Positions 36,936 to 44,843 of a stretch of DNA of 64,000 nt are shown here, in pieces. Made by a program: the position numbers and the translations under genes. The notes beneath the pieces are model-generated. The model searched no databases. It was not told the origin of the DNA and saw only the letters and a list, made by a program, of their open reading frames with translations. The stretch's first letter is position 1. Each line of letters opens with the position of its first letter. Source of the DNA: Microbacterium sp. cx-55 (GTDB taxonomy: Bacteria; Actinomycetota; Actinomycetes; Actinomycetales; Microbacteriaceae); contig NZ_CP088261.1 of the NCBI RefSeq assembly GCF_021117345.1, positions 930,001-994,000 on the forward strand, written 5' to 3'.

Positions 36936-37003
36936 CCCGCGCGGCGCGGCGCCCCGCGCTGAGCCCGTCCGCCGGTCGCGGTTCGCCCGTGCTGAATCGC
37001 TCT

Positions 37004-37065
37004 GCGCGCTACTTTCCTGCACTCGCGCCTCCGATCTGTGGCGCGACAGCAGGAAAGTAGCGCGC
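37004..37065. repeat. Palindromic intergenic repeat, family P2, copy A
   Basis: 62 nt with perfect 17-bp outer arms (GCGCGCTACTTTCCTGC, 37004-37020, with 37049-37065) and inner arms CGCGCC/GGCGCG (37024-37029, 37040-37045). It lies between guaB1 and the AbiEi/DUF559-like gene. Confidence 0.85.
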
Positions 37066-37219
37066 CGACCAGGGGGCACCCGTGGCGGGGGACCCGAGCG
37101 GCGCGTGCTCGTGCCCGAAGGGAGCGTCGGGCGGGCGATCCTGTCCTCCACGGGGGGATGCGGACCCGGATTTGTCCACGGATGGGGCGCAGAGCCCGCG
37201 GAAGGGGCGATCACGAGGC

Positions 37220-37225
37220 CAGCCT
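37220..37225 (+). promoter_or_regulatory. -10-like CAGCCT, possible leaderless start of the 37232 gene
   Basis: Six nucleotides (GACTCC) precede ATG 37232; a weaker match to TANNNT than the other leaderless boxes. Confidence 0.4.
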
Positions 37226-37231
37226 GACTCC

Positions 37232-38212
37232 ATGCAACCGCCCGCGCCGCCCGACATCGAGGTCTATCGCCGCAAAGATCGCGACGGGATGCCGGTCAAT
37301 GATCGGCGGCTCCGCGCGCACGTGGAGGCGGGCCTCGTCCACCGGGTGTACCCCGGATCGTTCGTCTCCGCCGACGCATGGAACGGGCTTCGCGCACGCG
37401 AGCGTCACCACATCCTGGTCATAGAGGCGGCGGAGCACGCTCGTGGACCGCTCGTGATCACCCACGACTCGGCTGCGGCGGTCTGGGGGATGGAACGGCT
37501 GGGCACCTGGCCGGAGCGCGTGGACACCCGGATCGACCGCCGGACGGGAGGCCGCTCGACCGGCCTCATTCGCCGAAGAGCGTGGGGGACGAACGGCATC
37601 GACCTCGTGCCGTGGGGGTCGCACTGGATCACCTCGCCCGCGCAGACCGCGCTCGATCTCGCGGCGGACTCCTCGTTCACCTCGGGCGTCGTGGCGCTCG
37701 ACCAAGCGCTGTGGGGCCGCCGCGAAGGAGATCCGCTCGTGCAGGTGCCCGATCTGCGAGCGGCGGCGGAGCACGCCGACGTCGGACGCGGCGTCGCCCG
37801 AATGCGGATGGCGCTGGAGTTCGTCACCCCGATGTCGGATTCGGTCCGCGAGTCACAGAGCCGGGTGGCGATCCACCGCCTCGGCTTCCCCGCGCCGATT
37901 CTGCAGCAGCGGTTCTTGTTGGGCGGGGGACGGGTCGCCTACACGGACTTCTTCTTCGAGGCGCACGCGCACGTGGGCGAGTTCGACGGCGTCGGCAAGT
38001 ACGTCGATGCCGCGCTTCTGCGGGGCCGCACACCTCAACAGGCGTTGCTCGCGGAGAAGGATCGCGAAGACGCGCTGCGCCGCCGCATCCGCGGTCTATC
38101 GCGATGGCGGACGCCCGAGCTGCAGGACGTCCGGCTTCTCTACGACATCCTCTCCGGCGCGGGCTTGCCGACGTCGTCGCCGCGGCCCCGCTCCCGACTG
38201 CAATTCGTCTGA
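37232..38212 (+). CDS. AbiEi-like / DUF559-like protein of the type IV antitoxin superfamily
   Basis: A 326-residue soluble protein. The N-terminal part (about 1-110) resembles AbiEi-type winged-helix antitoxins (VHRVYPGSFVSADAW, ITHDSAAAVWGMERL). The C-terminal part has a PD-(D/E)XK/DUF559-like pattern: DFFFEAHAHVGEFDGVGKY, then KDREDALRRRIRGLSRW, with Glu-x-Asp-x4-Lys. No AbiEii-like toxin gene is adjacent, so it looks like an orphan, possibly a solitary nuclease-like protein. It is bracketed by inverted P2 palindromes. Activity untested. Confidence 0.65.
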   Translation: MQPPAPPDIEVYRRKDRDGMPVNDRRLRAHVEAGLVHRVYPGSFVSADAWNGLRARERHHILVIEAAEHARGPLVITHDSAAAVWGMERLGTWPERVDTRIDRRTGGRSTGLIRRRAWGTNGIDLVPWGSHWITSPAQTALDLAADSSFTSGVVALDQALWGRREGDPLVQVPDLRAAAEHADVGRGVARMRMALEFVTPMSDSVRESQSRVAIHRLGFPAPILQQRFLLGGGRVAYTDFFFEAHAHVGEFDGVGKYVDAALLRGRTPQQALLAEKDREDALRRRIRGLSRWRTPELQDVRLLYDILSGAGLPTSSPRPRSRLQFV

Positions 38213-38265
38213 CTCGTTCGGTGCTCGCTCGTCCCCGCGTCACATTTGCCCTCTCGCTGTTCATC

Positions 38266-38327
38266 GCGCGCCATCTTCCTGCTCCCGCGCCACAGATCGG
38301 AGGCGCGCGAGCAGGAAACTAGCGCGC
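38266..38327. repeat. Palindromic intergenic repeat, family P2, copy B (inverted)
   Basis: 62 nt, the same length as copy A. The central 22 nt (38286-38307) are the exact reverse complement of the centre of copy A (37024-37045). The outer arms are partly degenerate. Confidence 0.82.
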
Positions 38328-38451
38328 CGGGCAGCGGAGTAGCACGGCTGGCGGAGCGGATGCGGAACGGCGGGGCGGTAGAGCGTGCGGGGTGATGCGG
38401 AGCGGCGGGACGGATGCGGGGGAGCCCGGGTCCGGAGGGTGCAGTCTTCGG

Positions 38452-38457
38452 TAAAGT
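38452..38457 (+). promoter_or_regulatory. -10 box TAAAGT for the uORF-CNNM operon
   Basis: It lies 10 nt before the uORF ATG 38468, so the transcript would begin only a few bases before that codon. Confidence 0.5.
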
Positions 38458-38467
38458 GGTCCGCACG

Positions 38468-38536
38468 ATGGACGACCCTCCCAGTTGCAGACCCTCGCCC
38501 CACCGACCCCCCTCCCGCACGGGAGGTGATGCGTGA
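38468..38536 (+). CDS. Proline-rich 22-residue upstream ORF (candidate leader peptide)
   Basis: ATG 38468 opens 22 codons with prolines at positions 4, 5, 9, 11, 14 and 15, including two Pro-Pro pairs, and Cys7. The TGA at 38534-38536 overlaps the ATG of the downstream CNNM/CorC gene (TGATG), so [11 protein letters not shown] should be coupled. Codons 14-20 span the CCTCCC/GGGAGG hairpin that hides the downstream Shine-Dalgarno. Proline-rich leader peptides control Mg2+ transporter genes in enterobacteria (MgtL); a similar role here is inference. Confidence 0.5.
   Translation: MDDPPSCRPSPHRPPSRTGGDA
38511..38526 (+). promoter_or_regulatory. Shine-Dalgarno-sequestering hairpin before the CNNM gene
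   Basis: CCTCCC, loop GCAC, GGGAGG; the 3' arm contains the only ribosome-binding site (GGAGG, 9 nt before ATG 38536). It lies wholly inside the uORF. Confidence 0.6.
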
Positions 38537-39882
38537 TGGATTACGTCATGTTGGGCGTGGGGCTCCTGCTCACCGTGGGTACGGGCTTGTTCGTTGCGAG
38601 CGAGTTCGCCCTCGTCAATCTTGATCGCGCCGACCTCGAGTCGCGGCGCGACGCCGGCGAGACCCGGCTGGCGATGACGATCGGCGCGTTGCGGATGACG
38701 TCGACGCACCTCTCGAGCGCGCAGCTCGGCATCACCCTGACCACGCTGCTCACCGGTTACACGATGGAACCGGCGATCTCGAACCTGTTGCGCCCGGTGC
38801 TCAGCGGATGGGGGATCGCGGAGGGCATCGTCGTCGGCGTCTCCTCGGTGATCGGCATAACGATCGCGACGGTGTTCTCGATGATCATCGGCGAGCTCGT
38901 CCCCAAGAACTTCGCGCTCGCGATCCCGCGGCAGACGGCGATTCTGGTCATGCCCTTCCAAGTCGCGTTCACCACGGTCTTCCGCCCGGCGGTGGCTCTG
39001 CTCAACGGCAGCGCGAACGGCATCCTGCGCTCCGTCGGCATCGAGCCGAAAGAAGAACTGTCCGGCGCCCGCACCGCCGAAGAACTCTCGAGCCTCGTCC
39101 GCCGTTCCGCGAGCGCGGGCGTGCTCGAGAAGGACACCGCGTCGCTTCTCGACCGCACCCTGACATTCGCTCGACTGAGCGCCGACGACGTGATGACGCC
39201 GCGTCCGCGCGTTCACGCCGTCGCCGCATCCGATTCCGCGGATGACGTCATCCAGCTGGCGCGCTCGACGGGACACAGCCGCTTCCCGGTCTACGACGAA
39301 TCCATGGACGACATCGTCGGCATCGTGCACCTCAAGGCCGCCGTCGCCGTGCCCCGCGATCGGCGCGGAGACGTGCCCGCCGCGGCCCTCGCGAGCGAGG
39401 CGCTGCGCGTTCCCGAGACCGTCCACCTCGACGTGCTCGTCGCGGAGCTCCGCGCCCGCGGCTATCAGATGGCCATCGTCGTCGACGAGTACGGCGGCAC
39501 CGCCGGCGTCGTCACGCTGGAGGACCTGGTCGAGGAGATCGTCGGCGAGGTGCTCGATGAGCACGACCGGCGGCGTGCGGAGATCGTCCGCGGTGCCGAT
39601 TCGGTGACGTTCTCGGCCGCGCTCCGTCCCGACGAACTGAGCGACCGCGCCGGCGTCCGCGTGCCCGAGGGCGACGTCTACGACACGGTCGGCGGATTCT
39701 TGATGAGCGAACTGGAACGGATCCCCCGAGTGGGCGACGAAGTGGAGATCGAGGACGGCACGCTGGCGGTGGCCCGCATGGACGGACGACGCGTCGACCG
39801 GGTGAAGTTCACCCCGCGATCGATGCCCGGTGACACACCCGACCACGTCGCACGTGAGGCCCGAGGGGGTGAGTCCCGATGA
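38536..39882 (+). CDS. CNNM/CorC (HlyC/CorC) family membrane protein, full length
   Basis: 448 residues. A DUF21/CNNM membrane domain (three to four helices, about 1-140, with [13 protein letters not shown] and [13 protein letters not shown]) is followed by a CBS pair (about 215-340, [11 protein letters not shown] ... [23 protein letters not shown]). The C-terminal CorC-associated domain covers about 360-430. The family includes Mg2+ exporters and Mg2+/Co2+ homeostasis factors. The ATG overlaps the uORF stop; a second CNNM gene follows with an ATGA overlap. Confidence 0.92.
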   Translation: MDYVMLGVGLLLTVGTGLFVASEFALVNLDRADLESRRDAGETRLAMTIGALRMTSTHLSSAQLGITLTTLLTGYTMEPAISNLLRPVLSGWGIAEGIVVGVSSVIGITIATVFSMIIGELVPKNFALAIPRQTAILVMPFQVAFTTVFRPAVALLNGSANGILRSVGIEPKEELSGARTAEELSSLVRRSASAGVLEKDTASLLDRTLTFARLSADDVMTPRPRVHAVAASDSADDVIQLARSTGHSRFPVYDESMDDIVGIVHLKAAVAVPRDRRGDVPAAALASEALRVPETVHLDVLVAELRARGYQMAIVVDEYGGTAGVVTLEDLVEEIVGEVLDEHDRRRAEIVRGADSVTFSAALRPDELSDRAGVRVPEGDVYDTVGGFLMSELERIPRVGDEVEIEDGTLAVARMDGRRVDRVKFTPRSMPGDTPDHVAREARGGESR

Positions 39883-40931
39883 GCGATTGGGTGGGAATCG
39901 TCTGGCTCGTGGTGCTGCTCGTCTTCAACGCCTTCTTCGTCGGCGCCGAGTTCGCGGTCATCTCCGCGCGCCGATCGCAGATCGAACCCCTCGCCGAGAA
40001 GGGATCGCGCGCGGCGAAGACGGCGCTGTGGGCGATGGAGCACGCCACGCTCATGCTGGCCACGTGCCAGCTCGGCATCACGATCTGCTCGCTGCTGATC
40101 CTGAACGTCTCCGAGCCCGCCATCCACCATCTGCTCGCGGTTCCGCTCGAGCTGACCGGATGGAGCGAGGGGGTCGTCGACATCGTCGCCTTCGCCTTCG
40201 CGCTGGTGCTCGTGTCGTACCTGCACGTGGTGTTCGGAGAGATGGTGCCGAAGAACCTCGCGTTCTCGGTGCCGGATCGCGCGGTGCTGATGCTGGCGCC
40301 GCCGCTCGTGTGGGTCTCGAAGGTGTTCCGCCCGATCATCGTCTCGCTCAACTGGACCGCGAATCACATCGTGCGCCTGTTCCGGGTGGAGCCGAAGGAT
40401 GAGGCGGCCTCGACCTTCACGCTCGAGGAGGTCGCGACGATCGTCAACCAGTCGCGGATCGAGGGCGTGCTCGATGATTCCGCGGGCGCCGTTGCGGCGG
40501 TCGTGGAGTTCACCGACAAGAAGGCGAAGGATGCGGCCGTGCCGCTCGCCGAGCTCGTCACCCTGCCGCAGCACACCACGGCGGCGGAGATCGAACGCGC
40601 CGTCGCCCGCCACGGGTTCTCGCGCTACGTGATCGTGGACGACGCGGGCGTGCCCGTCGGATACGTGCACCTGAAGGACGTGCTGCGGGTGACCGAGGAC
40701 CCGGCGGACCCGCGCCCGGACCGGGTGATCCCCGCCAAGCGGATCCATCAGATGGTGCCGCTGCAGGAGACGACCGATCTGGAGGACGCGCTGGCGCTCA
40801 TGCGCCGCGCCGGCCGCCACCTCGCGCAGGTGCGGGACGCCACCGGGCGCACGACCGCGGTGCTGTTCCTCGAGGACATCATCGAGGAACTGATCGGAGA
40901 GGTGCAGGACGCGACCCGCCGCGCCCGCTGA
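39879..40931 (+). CDS. CNNM/CorC family membrane protein, short paralogue
   Basis: 350 residues: DUF21/CNNM membrane domain (FNAFFVGAEFAVISARR, GEMVPKNLAFSVP) and a CBS pair, ending FLEDIIEELIGEVQDATRRAR. It lacks the C-terminal CorC-associated domain of its neighbour. Such long/short CNNM pairs are frequent in actinobacteria and may form a heteromeric transporter. Coupled by ATGA to the upstream paralogue; P1 copy 2 follows. Confidence 0.9.
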   Translation: MSDWVGIVWLVVLLVFNAFFVGAEFAVISARRSQIEPLAEKGSRAAKTALWAMEHATLMLATCQLGITICSLLILNVSEPAIHHLLAVPLELTGWSEGVVDIVAFAFALVLVSYLHVVFGEMVPKNLAFSVPDRAVLMLAPPLVWVSKVFRPIIVSLNWTANHIVRLFRVEPKDEAASTFTLEEVATIVNQSRIEGVLDDSAGAVAAVVEFTDKKAKDAAVPLAELVTLPQHTTAAEIERAVARHGFSRYVIVDDAGVPVGYVHLKDVLRVTEDPADPRPDRVIPAKRIHQMVPLQETTDLEDALALMRRAGRHLAQVRDATGRTTAVLFLEDIIEELIGEVQDATRRAR

Positions 40932-40955
40932 GCAGCATCCGTCTCCCGCCTTTCG

Positions 40956-41028
40956 ACCGCGAGACGGGATCGGGGCGCCGAGACAGCGGGGTTACCCCAC
41001 TGTCTCGGCGCGAAGATCCCGTCTCGCG
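40956..41028. repeat. Palindromic intergenic repeat, family P1, copy 2
   Basis: Same 73-nt length and same 15-bp outer arms (40956-40970, 41014-41028) as 16158-16230, with GCCGAGAC/GTCTCGGC inner arms and a GGGGTTACCCC centre. It lies between the convergent CNNM and old-yellow-enzyme genes. Confidence 0.85.
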
Positions 41029-41103
41029 GACCCGACCGGGCCCGACCGGACCGGACCGGTAGCGGGAGCGAGCCGGGATGCGGCGGCGGGCGGCGGGATG
41101 CGG

Positions 41104-42168
41104 TCAGTGGCGGCGGGCGGCCCGCTCATACTGGGGCGGCCACGGGGCCGACACGCCGAGCTCGCCGGCGGCACGGAGAGCGAAGTGGGGGTCGCGGAGC
41201 CACTCGCGCGCGGCCATGACCGCATCCGCATCGCCGTCGACCAGCACTTGCTCGGCCTGTGCCCCCGAATCGATCAGCCCGATCGCGCTGACGGGCAGGC
41301 CCGCCTCGTGCAGGCGCCGCGCCAGCGGCACCTGGTAGCCGGGGCCGGCCGAGATCTGCTGGTGGGCGACGAGGCCGCCAGAGGAGATGTCGAAGAAGTC
41401 GGCACCGTGCTCCGCGGCCCACTGCGCGACCTGCACGGTCTCCTCGATCGTCCATCCGCCCTCGGCCCAGTCCGTGCCGGAGAAGCGCACGAACAGCGCA
41501 GCCTCGGGCGCTTCTCGGCGGACGGCGTCGACCACGCGCAGCAGGAGGTGCGCGCGTCCCGACAACGGACCGCCGTACTCGTCGGTGCGCGTGTTGGCGA
41601 GGGGTGAGAGGAACTGGTGCAGCAGGTATCCGTGGGCGGCGTGCACCTCGAGGACGACGAAACCGGCCTCGACCGTTCGGCGCGCCGCCGCGCCGAAGTC
41701 GGCGACGACCTGGTCGATCTCGAACGCCGTGAGCTCCCGCGGCACGGCGTAGCCCTCGTACGCGATCGCGGACGGGGCTACGGGTTCCCAGCCCCCGTCG
41801 GCGGGCGGCACGGTCCCGTGGTGTCCGGAGAACGGCGACCAGGTCGACCCCTTGCGCCCCGCGTGCGCGAGCTGGATGCCGGCGACCGCGCCGCGGCTGT
41901 GGATGGCGGCGACGATCGGCTTCCACGCATCCCGCTGCTCGTCGTTCCAGATGCCGGTGTCCTCGGGCGAGATGCGCCCCACGGGAGACACGGCCGTCGC
42001 CTCGCTGATCACGAGACCCGCCCCGCCGCTCGCGAACTGGGCGAGGTGCACGTGGTGCCACTCGCCGGGCATCCCGTTCTGGGCGCTGTACTGGCACATC
42101 GGTGCCACCCACAGACGATTGCGCATGTGCGCGGAACAGATGGTCAGCGCAGAGAACAGCTGGGACAA
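41104..42168 (-). CDS. NADH:flavin oxidoreductase, old yellow enzyme (YqjM-like)
   Basis: A 354-residue FMN TIM-barrel protein. Landmarks: VAPMCQYS (YqjM-type Cys), HAGRKGS, HAAHGYLLHQFLSP, the proton-donor Tyr region NTRTDEYGG, and MAAREWLRDPHFALRAA near the end. It reduces activated alkenes with NAD(P)H; the physiological substrate is unknown. The start is TTG 42168, supported by GAGGAG a few bases upstream; ORF extension beyond it is not family-like. Confidence 0.9.
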   Translation of the reverse strand: MSQLFSALTICSAHMRNRLWVAPMCQYSAQNGMPGEWHHVHLAQFASGGAGLVISEATAVSPVGRISPEDTGIWNDEQRDAWKPIVAAIHSRGAVAGIQLAHAGRKGSTWSPFSGHHGTVPPADGGWEPVAPSAIAYEGYAVPRELTAFEIDQVVADFGAAARRTVEAGFVVLEVHAAHGYLLHQFLSPLANTRTDEYGGPLSGRAHLLLRVVDAVRREAPEAALFVRFSGTDWAEGGWTIEETVQVAQWAAEHGADFFDISSGGLVAHQQISAGPGYQVPLARRLHEAGLPVSAIGLIDSGAQAEQVLVDGDADAVMAAREWLRDPHFALRAAGELGVSAPWPPQYERAARRH

Positions 42169-42191
42169 CGGGGCTCCTCGAGGTTCGCGGA

Positions 42192-42197
42192 TAGGGT
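42192..42197 (+). promoter_or_regulatory. -10 box TAGGGT, leaderless start of nnrD
   Basis: Six nucleotides (GACGCC) precede ATG 42204. The complementary strand reads CACCCT at 42199-42194, a possible -10 for the divergent old yellow enzyme gene. Confidence 0.6.
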
Positions 42198-42203
42198 GAC
42201 GCC

Positions 42204-43070
42204 ATGGTGGTGACGGAGTGGAACGCGGCCTGCACGCGACGGTCGTTGCGTGAGCCAACGGCCGCCGATGACAAGTATTCCCGCGGCGTCGTCGGGATGC
42301 GCACGGGTTCGGAGGCGTATCCGGGCGCCGCGCTCCTCGGCGTCGAGGCGGCGTGGCGAACCGGCACGGGCATGGTGCGCTACATCGGCCCCCCGCGCCC
42401 GACGGCGCTCGTGCTGTCCCGCCGCCCCGAAACCGTCACCTCGTCGGGCCGCGTGCAGGCGTGGGTCATCGGATCGGGAACGGATGCGGCCAGCCGCTCG
42501 GCGCTCGAGACGTCGGCACTCGTCCGCATCCTGTCGGGCACGGTGCCGGTCGTCGTCGACGCCGGGGCCCTCGATCTCGCCGCGGATGCGACCGCGCCGG
42601 TCATCGTCACGCCGCACGCGCGCGAGTTCGACCGGCTGCGGGCCGTCCTCGGACTCCCGGCGCTCCGCCCGGACGCGGACGACGCGGAACGCACGGATGC
42701 CGCCCGTGACACGGCCACGGCCCTGGGCGGTGTGGTGCTGCTGAAGGGATCGGCGACCCTCGTCGCCGATCCGGGCGGCGACGTGCGGATCGTGCGCGCG
42801 GGCACACCGTGGCTCGCGACGGCCGGCACGGGAGACGTGCTCGGCGGAGTGCTCGGCGCGGTGATCGCCGGCGGGGTCGCACGCGACGAGTCGGGTGATC
42901 CGGGGCGCTGGCTCGCGGATGCGGTCGCCTCGGCGAGCTGGCTGCACGGCCGCGCCGGAAACGCCGCCGCGGAACGCCTCGGCGGGTCGGGCGGTCCGAT
43001 CACGGCCCTCGACGTCGCAGAAGCGCTCCCGGGCGTGGTCGGCGCCCTGCTCGCGTCAGCATCCGACTGA
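42204..43070 (+). CDS. nnrD: ADP-dependent NAD(P)H-hydrate dehydratase
   Basis: 288 residues, ribokinase-like fold. DDKYSRGVVGMRTGSEAYPGAALL at the N-terminus, VVVDAGAL, TPHAREFDRL, VLLKGSATLVADP and the catalytic TAGTGDVLGG near residue 215 match NnrD. It repairs hydrated NADH/NADPH. The NnrE epimerase partner domain is not fused and not present in the window. Confidence 0.92.
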   Translation: MVVTEWNAACTRRSLREPTAADDKYSRGVVGMRTGSEAYPGAALLGVEAAWRTGTGMVRYIGPPRPTALVLSRRPETVTSSGRVQAWVIGSGTDAASRSALETSALVRILSGTVPVVVDAGALDLAADATAPVIVTPHAREFDRLRAVLGLPALRPDADDAERTDAARDTATALGGVVLLKGSATLVADPGGDVRIVRAGTPWLATAGTGDVLGGVLGAVIAGGVARDESGDPGRWLADAVASASWLHGRAGNAAAERLGGSGGPITALDVAEALPGVVGALLASASD

Positions 43071-43104
43071 CTCGCCCGCGCCGCGTCGTCCACCGGACCG
43101 GCCA

Positions 43105-43121
43105 CGCGAGCCCCGCTCGCG
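43105..43121. terminator. Candidate hairpin terminator after nnrD
   Basis: A 7-bp stem CGCGAGC/GCTCGCG with a CCC loop, 35 nt past the stop; no T-run. Confidence 0.4.
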
Positions 43122-43177
43122 CACGTCGAGTCCGCCGCGGGAGGCGTTCGCGTCCGGGGGCGCAGGGGCCGTCCACG

Positions 43178-43183
43178 TAGGAT
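43178..43183 (+). promoter_or_regulatory. -10 box TAGGAT, leaderless start of the GT87 gene
   Basis: Seven nucleotides precede GTG 43191; this favours GTG 43191 over the in-frame ATG at 43182, which lies inside the box. Confidence 0.55.
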
Positions 43184-43190
43184 GTCCTGC

Positions 43191-44459
43191 GTGTCAAAAC
43201 GGGCGGTTCTGTGGGTAGCGTTCCTCATCGTCCACCTCGGGGTCTCCGTCCTCGGGTGGATCATGCCGAACGAGCCGATGGGCGACGTCTACCGCGTGTA
43301 CGAACCGTGGTCGGGCGCGTTCTTGAACGGCGGCTACTTCACTCAGCCGGACCCGATGACCGGGCAGCCGAAAGACAACTACTACGGGTTCGTCGGCATC
43401 ACGGATTCGTGGGTGTACCCGCAGCTCGCGCTCCTGCCGATGCTGTTCACGTGGCTGTTCGCGTGGGCCGTGTCGTACACGCCGGCATGGGCCATCACGG
43501 TCGCGCTCCTGGATGCGGTCGCTTTCGCGGTGCTCGTCGGCCGGGGCCGCTCGACCGGGCGGAACGTCGGTGCGTGGTTCTGGCTCGTGTTCATCGCGCT
43601 GATGGGGCCGGTGGCGCTGTACCGGCTGGACGCGATCACCGTGCCGCTGGGCATCATGGGCTGCCTCTGGCTCGTCGGGCGGCCGTGGCTCGGTTCGATC
43701 CTTCTGGCGGTGGCGACCTGGATCAAGGTGTGGCCCGCCGCTCTTCTCGCTGCCGCCCTGATCGCCGTCCGCCGCCGGATGGTGGTCATCGGGGGAGCGC
43801 TGCTGGTGAGCGTCGCCACCCTCGCCGTGGTGTTCGTCGCCGGCGGCGGCCGGTACGCCTTCGGTTTCATCGGGGATCAGACCGGTCGCGGGCTGCAGGT
43901 GGAGTCGCCGGTGAGCACGTTCTACCTGTGGGACGCCATGCTCGGCGGGTCCTCGCAGGTCTTCTACAACCCGGATCTGCTGACGTTCGAGGTGCTCGGA
44001 CCGTTCGTCGACCCGGTGATCGACATCATGACGCCGATCCTCGCGATCGGGGTGGGCGCCGTGGCGCTGCTCGGCGCGTACAAGGCCTGGCGCGGCGCCT
44101 CGTTCGCCGCGCTGTTCCCCCCGCTCGCCCTCGCCCTCGTGACGGCGTTCATCGCTCTGAACAAGGTCGGGTCGCCGCAGTACATCGTGTGGCTGGTCGT
44201 GCCCCTGGTCATCGGTCTCGTGCTGGATCGACGGCGCTGGTGGGGGCCGGGGATCCTCGTGCTCGTCATCGCCGCGTGCACCCAGATCATCTACCCGCTG
44301 ACCTACTTCGATCTCCTGGTCGCGCTTCCCTTCCCCGTCATCGTCATCACGGTGCGAAACGCTCTCCTGATCGCCCTGGCGATCTGGTCGGTCGTGCTCA
44401 TCGCGAAGGTACGGGGGCAGCGTCGCGCCGTCCCCCGGGCCGCGGCGCTCGCCACCTGA
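43191..44459 (+). CDS. Glycosyltransferase family 87 membrane protein
   Basis: 422 residues with about ten membrane segments. An early aspartate in PMGDVYRVYEPW, DSWVYPQLALLP and the motif GSPQYIVWLVVPL fit GT87 (DUF2029) polyprenyl-phosphate mannosyltransferase-like enzymes. These use polyprenol-phosphate sugars to build cell-envelope glycans. Acceptor unknown. Confidence 0.85.
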   Translation: MSKRAVLWVAFLIVHLGVSVLGWIMPNEPMGDVYRVYEPWSGAFLNGGYFTQPDPMTGQPKDNYYGFVGITDSWVYPQLALLPMLFTWLFAWAVSYTPAWAITVALLDAVAFAVLVGRGRSTGRNVGAWFWLVFIALMGPVALYRLDAITVPLGIMGCLWLVGRPWLGSILLAVATWIKVWPAALLAAALIAVRRRMVVIGGALLVSVATLAVVFVAGGGRYAFGFIGDQTGRGLQVESPVSTFYLWDAMLGGSSQVFYNPDLLTFEVLGPFVDPVIDIMTPILAIGVGAVALLGAYKAWRGASFAALFPPLALALVTAFIALNKVGSPQYIVWLVVPLVIGLVLDRRRWWGPGILVLVIAACTQIIYPLTYFDLLVALPFPVIVITVRNALLIALAIWSVVLIAKVRGQRRAVPRAAALAT

Positions 44460-44482
44460 CCGCTCCTCGAAAGGACCCCGCC

Positions 44483-44797
44483 ATGCTCGTCGCCTTCTCC
44501 GTCGCCCCGAGCGGCACCGGCCGTGCCGATGGCTCCGTGCACGACGCGGTCGCCGCGGCTGTCCGCGTGGTCCGTGCGTCGGGCCTTCCGCACCGCACGA
44601 CATCGATGTTCACCGAGATCGAGGGGGAGTGGGACGAGGTCTTCGCCGTCGTGAAGGCGGCGACGGATGCGGTGCTGCCGTTCGGATCCCGAGTCTCCCT
44701 CGTGCTGAAGGCCGACATCCGGCCGGGCTACTCGGGAGAGCTCGACGCGAAGGTGGAGCGCCTGGAAGAGGCGATTTCCGCCGTCGACGAGGGCTGA
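44483..44797 (+). CDS. MTH1187-family thiamine-binding protein
   Basis: 104 residues, ferredoxin-like fold of the MTH1187/YkoF type: MLVAFSVAPSG at the start, then VRASGLPHRTTSMFTEIEGEWDEVFAVV and VSLVLKADIRPG. Members bind thiamine or related pyrimidines. GAAAGGA lies 7 nt before ATG 44483. No ThiXYZ transporter is adjacent. Confidence 0.88.
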   Translation: MLVAFSVAPSGTGRADGSVHDAVAAAVRVVRASGLPHRTTSMFTEIEGEWDEVFAVVKAATDAVLPFGSRVSLVLKADIRPGYSGELDAKVERLEEAISAVDEG

Positions 44798-44799
44798 TT

Positions 44800-44811
44800 C
44801 GAATCGATTCG
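44800..44811. promoter_or_regulatory. 12-bp perfect palindrome at the MFS promoter
   Basis: CGAATCGATTCG overlaps the position a -35 would occupy for the -10 at 44832-44837, a typical repressor-operator placement. No adjacent regulator gene is present. Confidence 0.45.
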
Positions 44812-44831
44812 TCGCATTCCGGCGGGTTCAC

Positions 44832-44837
44832 TACGAT
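44832..44837 (+). promoter_or_regulatory. -10 box TACGAT, leaderless start of the MFS gene
   Basis: Six nucleotides (GGGCCG) precede GTG 44844. Confidence 0.6.
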
Positions 44838-44843
44838 GGGCCG

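Noticed and set aside
38452..38536. M-box (Mg2+) riboswitch before the CNNM gene
   Set aside because: The leader is only about 75 nt and lacks the multi-helix M-box; the uORF/hairpin explains the structure better.
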